Below, piece by piece: positions 56,845 through 64,000 of a stretch of DNA of 64,000 nucleotides (position 1 is the stretch's first letter; each line of letters starts with the position of its first letter). Source of the stretch: Mya arenaria. Taxonomy: Eukaryota; Mollusca; Bivalvia; Myida; Myidae. The notes under the pieces are model-generated. The model ran no database searches. It was not told the origin of the DNA and worked only from the letters and a program-made list of their open reading frames with translations. The DNA is taken from positions 36,459,725 through 36,523,724 of the forward strand of contig NC_069126.1 in the NCBI RefSeq assembly GCF_026914265.1. Reading direction: 5' to 3'. Position numbers and translations under genes: made by a program.

Positions 56845-59800
56845 TCAGATAATGAACAGTGCTAGATTAACACTAACTACGAGAACCGACGAGATGATGC
56901 CATTTATTGTTTGAAATCCCTTAAAAAGGGGCGACGATCCGGAAGTCACGCTCACCGGAAGCGCTTCAGTGTTTACAGTTGGCAAGGGACGCGTCGTACT
57001 TGTTGATGACGTCATAATCGGGGTTGTTTTGGCAGCAGTTGGAGGACGTGTTGTCGTTGTGGTGATGGTGGCGGTGGTGGTTGTCGTTAACTCTGAAAAA
57101 AAGGAGAATAAGGTTTTGTTTTGGGGAGGGTCGTGTACTATGTGTTCACCGATTTCATTATGGATTGATAATATGGTCGGGAAAAAAAGAAGTTGGACAT
57201 GCACATCTTCCCCTAGGAAACCCATACTTGAAACATGACACATTAAACATGGACATTTTAGTCTCTGACTAAAGTCAGTAACTTCCAAGAAATGAAGGCA
57301 ATACCCTGAACGCAAGCAAAGCGATACTGATTTCGGCAAGAATCCGTCCGCCATTCCCACGAGCCATCTGGTCGCTTGGCGACAGCGAAGCACCTGTCTG
57401 ACCTCTCCAGTTGGCTCGAATTGTCGTCTGCAAGAGCATAACGGTACATATATGTAGAAAAAAGTCGGAAGAGTAATTCAAAAACATTATAAGTGGAAGA
57501 CTTCAATGTTTTTACAAGCATGATTGTCTTTTATGAGAACAATCTTTTACAAATGCTCTAATTTTACCTTGTAGCCAAACAAAGACATGAACACACTGAA
57601 AGTCCATTCAATATGTAGAATTGGCACATGCCAAATTGTCGTGATATGTACCAGAACCTTGTGTAAGCAAACCAGTATACGTTTTTGTCGATAATCTGGA
57701 TGAACTCTTATATATTTTTTAAACACGCCATAGGAAAGATGCCTCGTATCGGACGTACGGTTACAAACTACTAATATTTTGTTAACATTTAAAGTATTGC
57801 GCACCATAATTCCAGACAACTATTTCTTTCCTGTGCAATCCCGTCCAGTAGTTTGGATTTCCGAGCACAACTCTGTCCTGAAAGGTCGCACTCAAGGTCA
57901 CATTAACCGGTGCTAGGTAACCGATAGTCTCACACTGCGCACGCGCGCCGTACCACGTGTTTGCAGCATTACCATTGACGATACATTGGTTTATGGGCCC
58001 AGCACACTGCTCTAGAATATAGAGGGAAAAAATAATATTAAAATATAAATATTCAATACAGAAGAATACCGAATTTGAAAAAAATATTATATATAAGTCA
58101 TATTATATTAATTATACTATCATGTGAATAATACAATAGTTAGACTCTCTCTCTCTCTCTACATATATATATATAGATATATATAATTTTAAAATACTAA
58201 AATATCAATAGATGCATTTTTTACGGATCGAATCGGATACTATAAACAAGCAAAACACAGTCCTCACTTGAAAGGCAGAGAAACGGCGTTTGGATGCCGC
58301 AGTCCCCGGGGGCCCATGTGTCCGTCATCAGGTTGTAGGCGAAACACTCTCCCTGGTTAGCAACGTTTTGCGCCCGCTTGATCTCCGTCGGCCGGACTGA
58401 AACAGTTTCACTGTTGTAAGATTATCCTGAAATATGTTGAGCTGACATGATTGTCTGCGTCAGTTTTACTTTAATAATAACTCTACTAAAACTCTAGACA
58501 GCCAGGGTGGCAACGAATAAGGGCTGGGAGAACTAGGTTTCCAAGACAACCGTTTCCTTCCGGCATATCATAAAATGCTACTGGAAGCGCATCCCCTTCC
58601 CATGCCCATCAAACTCACCTCTTCTGTAAACAGCCACCGTATCAACGTTTGGGCCAGTATTTCCGCACTCGGAGACAGAGGCGTCCGTAGGTGCCGCTGC
58701 CGCCTCACCTGGACAGGAAGTACGACAGAAAGTTCCCGGCACTGCAGCGCTACCGGTAACAATGCTGTCCAGGCAATAACACATCTGTCCCTGTGTACAG
58801 AAAATGCATTATTTGTAAATCCATCATAAAGCTGCACTCTCGCAGACTGTCGTTGTGACAACTTTTTTATTACTTTTTGAATGCGTTAAAGCTTCGAAAC
58901 CAGCGATATATAAGACTGCTGACAATTATCAGATTGCAGTTTATCATATTTACGTTCGAATAATGATGTCTTATGGCAGTTTTACCAAACATTTGAGATT
59001 TTATGTTGTGAATTATCTAATATGACTGAATTGAAGGCATTGATGCACAAATCAGCCGACTCCGAGACAACTTTTTTTTTAAAGTGTCAAAACTGACAAT
59101 CATTCAGAGTGCAGCTTTAATATGCATATGTGCGCTCATGACCGGCGAATTCTAGTTATTTACAAATCCTTGTCATTGACGATGATGTTAAAGCTGCAAT
59201 CTTAAAGTAAGTTATATATATATATATTATAGTAAAGGTCACAATTGCCACTAAGGTTGACCTACTGACCTCAAAATCAGAAGCGGCCATCTACTGACCA
59301 TGACCAATTAGCATACCAAGTTTGAAGATTCCTGTTTCAAACGGCGACAAAATGCAACAACATTCGTATGCATGACACACAATCACTGAGTACATATGTA
59401 CAAGTATCCGTGACCACAAGTTTCAAAGCGTTGCTGTTGTTGTTTTTGTTGTTGCTGTTGTTGTTTCGACCTAATAACGGATTTAAATCCAGCTGTACCT
59501 GCATCCCTATGTAGAGGGATCCTGGACACTCTCGTAGACACGTGACTAGATAGTTGTCAACCAGCACGCGTGACTTCCGCGTGCCAAGAGTCTGGTTTCT
59601 ATAGCAACCTGAAAGATGTAAAAGTTGACTGTTATTTCCATCTGCGTATCCGTAGCAAGAAGATCAAGGTGATTTCAAAAATCGACAGATGAATTTTAAA
59701 ATAAAGATATAGCAAAATATCTTTTTTAATATTTAATGTTTCTATGTGGTTTTTTTTTTCTTAAGTTTAGACTGTTATTTAATGTCGCACAAACGCTTGC

Positions 59801-60020
59801 GTGTACCAACCTTCGATGGCGACAACGGCGGTGTAGCCGACATATCTGCCGACCCAGACTGGCTCTCCGACAGGTGGCGTCACCTGGCGGTTGAAAAGCC
59901 CCTGCAGCTCCAAATTATCCAGGATGGCAAGGCGACCGCCGCCTCCCCCACACGAGTCCGCCGCCGTTTCCCATGTGGCGGCCGTCGTTGACAGTCGGAA
60001 CACAGCCTCGCTTCGGACGG
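56845..60020 (-). CDS. CTLD-WSC-CTLD lectin, probably GPI-anchored, 5' incomplete
   Basis: Seven minus-strand exons with matching phases: 59811-60020, 59499-59608, 58619-58790, 58268-58396, 57805-58011, 57305-57427, 56845-57092; at least 398 residues. The first exon gives the N-terminal half of a C-type lectin domain (FRLSTTAATWETAADSC, then PVWVGRY). The next two exons encode a complete WSC domain (GCYRNQT, CLRECPG, CYCLDS, FCRTSCPG, ECGNT). The fourth gives the missing C-terminal half of the lectin domain (ECFAYN, TWAPGDCGIQTPFLC). Exons five and six form a second, uninterrupted CTLD (CIVNGNAANTWYGARAQC to RFAC). The last exon is a Thr/Pro mucin-like stalk and a hydrophobic end (SSVLVVSVNLALFII) without cytoplasmic residues, suiting a GPI signal. 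Classical EPN/QPD sugar-binding motifs are not evident, so carbohydrate binding is uncertain. The signal-peptide exon was not found. A surface recognition role is inferred. Confidence 0.87.
58826..59120. mobile_element. TTAA-type MITE, copy 3 (intron of the WSC module)
   Basis: Opens ataaagctgcactctcgcag and closes gagtgcagctttaa; inner blocks tatataagactgctgac and catatttacgttcga match the other two copies. About 295 bp, non-coding. It lies in the intron that splits the WSC domain of the lectin gene. Confidence 0.83.
59225..59345. repeat. Fragment of a dispersed repeat
   Basis: gtaaaggtcacaattgcca, gttgacctactgacctc, gcggccatctactgaccatg, accaagtttgaagattcctg: wording I associate with a dispersed repeat common in molluscs. 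It lies beside the MITE in the same intron. Confidence 0.5.
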
Positions 60021-60850
60021 CTATCGTTAATTAAAGCAATAAATCACATACTTATTTTTCCCATAATAAAATCTTCAAAGTTTACTGAAGTTGTGCTGTT
60101 GCAAAATTCAAAAGTAGTTTATTTAGAAATTTACGCGTATTGAATAATATTTCAAAAGCAGTTGAATTATTCTTGAAATAATAATAATATTAATTGAAAA
60201 TATAATTATCAGAACGACATGCAAAACCATGTAAGATTCTTGGTATATACGAGTTTAAGTAGGTACAGGTCTTATAAATCGTTTCTGTTTAGTTTAAGCA
60301 ACAATTCTTAATTTTAATACGTAAATGATCTTTATTAAAGGCAGTGAAGGGCGCTTGTAAAGTGGTCGCAATACGAGGATTTCAAAACACTATAAACGTT
60401 AATGATTTTCTTTATTTGTATACTATCAAATGCCTTTCTAATGTCAATGAAAAGTCATAATCAGTCACATGGCCTGAGGGGTTTACACGTTCTTCCTTGA
60501 ATCAGTCAATAACATATTAACTGGGACAAATTATATCTTAGATAAAATATTTTACGCACTAGTTGAAAATAAACGTGATTAAAAACAACTGATTATAGTG
60601 GGTATTTTTACATAAATATTCTGCTTTACCGGTTAAGTCTAATAATCGACCTAAGAAAAACATACTACTTTTTGTTTGTTTTTACATTCAACATATGCTT
60701 TTGAATCTTGGTGTATAGCAATGCTAATATGATGGTGCCATCCCTTGAAAAGGCTTTTCTAGTGGTTATATAAAAATACGAGACCAAATGCATAGGGTAA
60801 ATATTTTGGAGTGAAATTGAAGGGGCAGAAGCTATATAGGAACAAAGCAA
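60021..60850. other. Upstream side of the lectin gene, nothing recognised
   Basis: A phase-1 exon with a signal peptide is expected somewhere upstream on the minus strand, but none could be supported in this A+T-rich stretch. Confidence 0.4.
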
Positions 60851-61339
60851 GAGACAAGTCACAATGTATATACAGGTAACGTCGTGTTAGAGACGAGTCA
60901 CAATGTATATACAGGTAACGTCGTGTTAGAGACGAGTCACAATGTATATACAGGTAACGTCGTGCTAGAGACGAGTCACAATGTATATACAGGTAACGTC
61001 GTGCTAGAGACAAGTCACAATGTATATACAGGTAACGTCGTGCTAGAGACAAGTCACAGTGTATATACAGGTAACGTCGTGCTAGAGACAAGTCACAGCG
61101 TATATACAGGTAACGTCGTGCTAGAGACAAGTCACAGCGTATATACAGGTAACGTCGTGTTAGAGACAAGGTAACGTCGTGCTAGAGACAAGTCACAATG
61201 TATATACAGGTAACGTCGTGCTAGAGACAAGTCACAGCGTATATACAGGTAACGTCGTGCTAGAGACAAGTCACAGCGTATATACAGGTAACGTCGTGCT
61301 AGAGACAAGTCACAGCGTATATACAGGTAACGTCGTGTT
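60851..61339. repeat. 39-bp minisatellite, about 12 units
   Basis: Unit: gagacaagtcacaatgtat, atacaggtaacgtcgtgcta. Units are nearly identical, with gtt/gct, acg/aca and aatg/agcg changes in blocks; one unit near 61165 has lost its middle. Each unit carries cag followed by gtaacg, a serviceable 5' splice-site sequence. The 13-residue repeat frame is an artefact. Confidence 0.97.
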
Positions 61340-61585
61340 TCGAAAGGAAATATTTTTCATCATCATTAGATTATTTTTATATCATGGTGCATTTTAGATG
61401 CATGGCAAGACGATGTTTTATGATTAAAGGAAAGAGTATAAATAAGACACGATTGGAGAATCGTACTAGTACAATTTAACAATTTACCAACAAAATATGA
61501 AGATGGAAATAAGTGTGGTCATGTTTACAGAGAAGTATCAATGTATCATTTTAAGTAATATAATGATGACTACGTTACGGCTTCT
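61340..61585. other. Short A+T-rich spacer
   Basis: No feature seen between the 39-bp array and the GAT microsatellite. Confidence 0.5.
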
Positions 61586-61646
<61 letters not shown>

Positions 61647-61657
61647 AATGATGATGT
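61586..61657. repeat. (GAT)n microsatellite
   Basis: About 23 tgatga trinucleotide repeats with one interruption near the 3' end; the poly-Asp frame is an artefact. Confidence 0.97.
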
Positions 61658-61784
61658 AATAAGTGTCTGTCAAAAGCAATGAAAAATCAAATTATAAAGT
61701 GAACAAGAATCGAGATGTGACAAAACCGGATTTTTAATGATTGGCAGAAGAGATTCAGTTTCAATTGCTTTCTCCTATTTTTTG

Positions 61785-62050
61785 TAACAGTGACCTTGAT
61801 CCTTAGGGCCCCTAACACAATCCCATGGAAGTCCTCCATGAACTCTTCCTACATATCAAGTTTGGTCACAGTATGTCAACCATAACTAAAGTTATTCAGT
61901 ACCAAACTGTAATCTATTTTTTAGTAACAGTGACCTTGACTATAGGGGGCCAAAAAGCAATCTGATGAAAGGTCTCCATAAACATTTTCGTATATACCAA
62001 GTTTGGTCACTTTATGTCAAACATACTTAAAATTATTCGATACATAAGAT
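61785..62050. repeat. Two-unit dispersed repeat, about 140 bp each
   Basis: Both units read: tagtaacagtgaccttga, agggccc(c)taa-type block, aatc-catg, ctccat(g/a)aac, ataccaagtttggtcac, tatgtcaa, and acttaa-attattc. The wording resembles the dispersed repeat at 59225-59345 and the 28.5-kb array (gtgaccttga, accaagtttg). Confidence 0.7.
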
Positions 62051-62179
62051 GACTTTGACACTGCCCTCCTACCAGCCCGCCCTAACAATGACGCAACGCA
62101 TTCCAATAACTTTAGGAAAACCTGGTTAAGAATATGAAAATGTGCCTTTCAAAAGAAATTAAGAGTAAAATTTAAAAAA

Positions 62180-62712
62180 AAATCAAGGGCCATATTTTGT
62201 ATTTAGGGTTAAAATGTAGTTATGTGACCTAATTGTTAGATGGTCGTCATTAATTGTGCGAAGTATTATGTGAAATGGATGAAGGGTATAGAAGTTTGTT
62301 TTTATTAAAATCCCAACTTGCCCTAAAACTTTAACCTAAGTTTCTAAGTCAATCAGGGGCCATTACTTGTTTTAAGGATAATACGGAGTTTTGTAACCTC
62401 ATTGTGTGATGGTCCTAAACAACTGTGTGAAGTATTAAGTCTATTGAATGAAAGGTATATAAATTATTAATAAATATACCAAGCTTCCCTAAAACTTTAA
62501 CCTAAGTTCCATAGTCAATCAGGAGCCATAATTTGTATAAAAGACAATATGGAGTTATCTAACCTCGTTTTGTGATGGCCCTGAACAACTATGTGAAGTA
62601 CTAAGTGAATTGAATGAAGGGTATTGAAGTTATAAGTGAAAATCCCAACTTGCCCTAAAAGTTTTAACCGGACGACAACGCCGAGGCCGGGGCGAGTAGT
62701 ATAACCTTCCTT
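62180..62712. repeat. Three-unit tandem repeat, about 167 bp each
   Basis: Units start near 62183, 62351 and 62517 with agtcaatcaggggccata, and share gatggtcctaaacaactgtg, gaagtattaagtgaattg, aatgaagggtat and cttgccctaaaactttaac. The block ends with acgacaacgccgaggccg, gggcgagtagtataac, an ending I associate with a widespread molluscan repeat. Confidence 0.8.
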
Positions 62713-64000
62713 ATTCTTCAAATAGTCTTGCTAATAAAAAGGGTTTCATATTTGTCGAGTTTTATTCAACTTTAGCACTGGCGTATTCGGCTGTTTGGCT
62801 GCCTTTAGCAATCACGGCGACAAGTATTACAACAATTATGTTGAATACCAAAACTAGTATGATCGTTGATTTCTCATAATACCTTTACAACGACGAAACT
62901 TGCTGGCAATGACTTAAAAAACAACATATTCCTAGCAAAACAAGATTATAATGCATTTTTTTACTATCATATGGGTCATTTTCAAGAAAAACTGGTTGGA
63001 ACAGAAATGCAGCCTAAAATTTCCGTATGCACTTTTTACTTGGCCAGTTTTACCATCTATTCTCAAATGTTTTACTTACCATACACGAAAAGAAGCCATA
63101 TACAGAATCCTCTACAATATCCTTCAAAATCCATTTTCTAGTCTTGTTGTAATACCTCTGATAGAACACATCGAAACTGAGTCGGTAATATTGTCAATTT
63201 CCTATCCTTCGCAATTTCTCATCTACGAGTCACAATTAAAACTCATTCACTCACGATCTTTAAAATGGATCACTTACGGCAAATTTATTTCAAATTAGAC
63301 ATTTTACCACAAACTAATAAATTAATCACGTGGAGAACATAACTAAAAGTTTTAAAACCAATCACAATATTTTGAACCTGTCACACGGTTAATTTTCCTT
63401 GAAATACCAATAATTCAATAATACGTAAAACTTTAAATAGCTCATCAATATAATTATTTAATTTCAATTTAATATTGGATTGGAGAAGTAACGCACGCCA
63501 AACGTCACCGCCCGCGGCGTTGAACGGTGTTTACGGCGACTGACAGTCGTTGATGAATGACGGTCGGTCAGGAGAAGCGGACCGTCACTTCCTGCATCCC
63601 CACTGATAGAAACATGGTATTTTTAATAATGAAATGGGAGAGAAGGGACCGATGCAGAGTCGGGATGAATCTGACATATACAGTGATGCCAACGCAAATT
63701 TGAAAAAAAGGGGAAAGTATTTCGGAATAGAAGTATCCCCATCACAACACATACACAAATATAATTAGTGTATAGATCAGATAAAAGGCAACAATTTAGA
63801 TTTTAAAGTTTTGTGGCCAAAAAAGACAAAATAAGCCGAAAAAAAGTCATCCCCGTATACAGCGGTCACTCTCGCTGATGGACGCAGAACGCGCTAATTT
63901 CACTTCTGTCATCATCGTGCACTGGCATTTTGACTAAACTAGAACCATCACTGAATTAGATTTATACCCCCGAACGCCGAAATCATAGGAAATGGCAGTG
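62713..64000. other. Unassigned DNA to the window end
   Basis: No gene supported. Frames of 91-115 codons at 62866-63298 overlap in two frames and resemble no family. A slightly G+C-richer patch at 63490-63600 (cgtcaccgcccgcggcg, an inverted gaccgtca/tgacggtc pair) could be regulatory or part of an exon that continues past the window. Confidence 0.35.

Noticed and set aside
62866-63298. Two overlapping frames of 91 and 115 codons as a gene
   Set aside because: A+T-rich, overlapping in different frames, no domain, splice structure or conserved motif.

Overview
This is animal nuclear DNA, most likely from a bivalve mollusc (inferred, not proven). Genes are split by GT-AG introns, the background is A+T-rich, and short inverted-repeat elements, tRNA-derived SINE remnants and tandem repeats of lophotrochozoan type are abundant. 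The recognisable genes are a toll-like receptor, a Ly6-VWA protein, an immunoglobulin-like receptor and a CTLD/WSC lectin, a set typical of molluscan innate-immunity and cell-surface families, plus a secreted-type zinc metallopeptidase and a PLP aminotransferase. All multi-exon models below were built by hand from splice signals, reading phase and protein-family resemblance; no transcript data were available.

Layout. 0.3-3.5 kb: a 30-bp minisatellite. 3.5-9 kb: gene-free, with one foldback element and two worn tandem arrays. 9.4-11.7 kb (minus): a complete single-exon TLR. 13.8-16.2 kb: a possible orphan first exon and a degraded coding fossil. 16.2-18.9 kb (plus): a Ly6/uPAR-VWA gene with an in-frame stop. 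20.6-23.8 kb (minus): the 3' six exons of an HExxH metallopeptidase, convergent with the previous gene. 24-26 kb: microsatellites and an 85-bp array carrying CRE-like sites. 26-33 kb: gene-poor, with transposon remnants and a GC-rich MITE. 33.3-36.4 kb (plus): a complete four-exon Ig-like membrane receptor with a 48-bp minisatellite in its last intron. 38.8-39.8 kb: a 19-bp array. 40.7-54.0 kb (plus): a complete 13-exon class I aminotransferase with a duplicated promoter/first exon and two giant intronic minisatellites. 54.4-56.5 kb: a 30-bp array. 56.8-60.0 kb (minus): the 3' seven exons of a probably GPI-anchored lectin. 60-64 kb: repeats and unassigned DNA.

The most unusual feature is in the aminotransferase gene. 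The exon encoding the catalytic lysine motif (SKWASMGGWR) and its 5' splice site have been amplified about 59 times as a 29-bp minisatellite running straight out of the exon into the intron, leaving some 29 exact GTAAGT donor copies. In the lectin gene, a two-exon WSC domain bounded by phase-1 introns sits inside a C-type lectin fold, at the intron position that the neighbouring intact CTLD also has. Close to 30% of the window is tandem repeat by rough addition of the arrays listed.

The genes do not form a pathway. Four encode secreted or surface proteins plausibly used in recognition or defence; the aminotransferase looks like a cytosolic metabolic enzyme.
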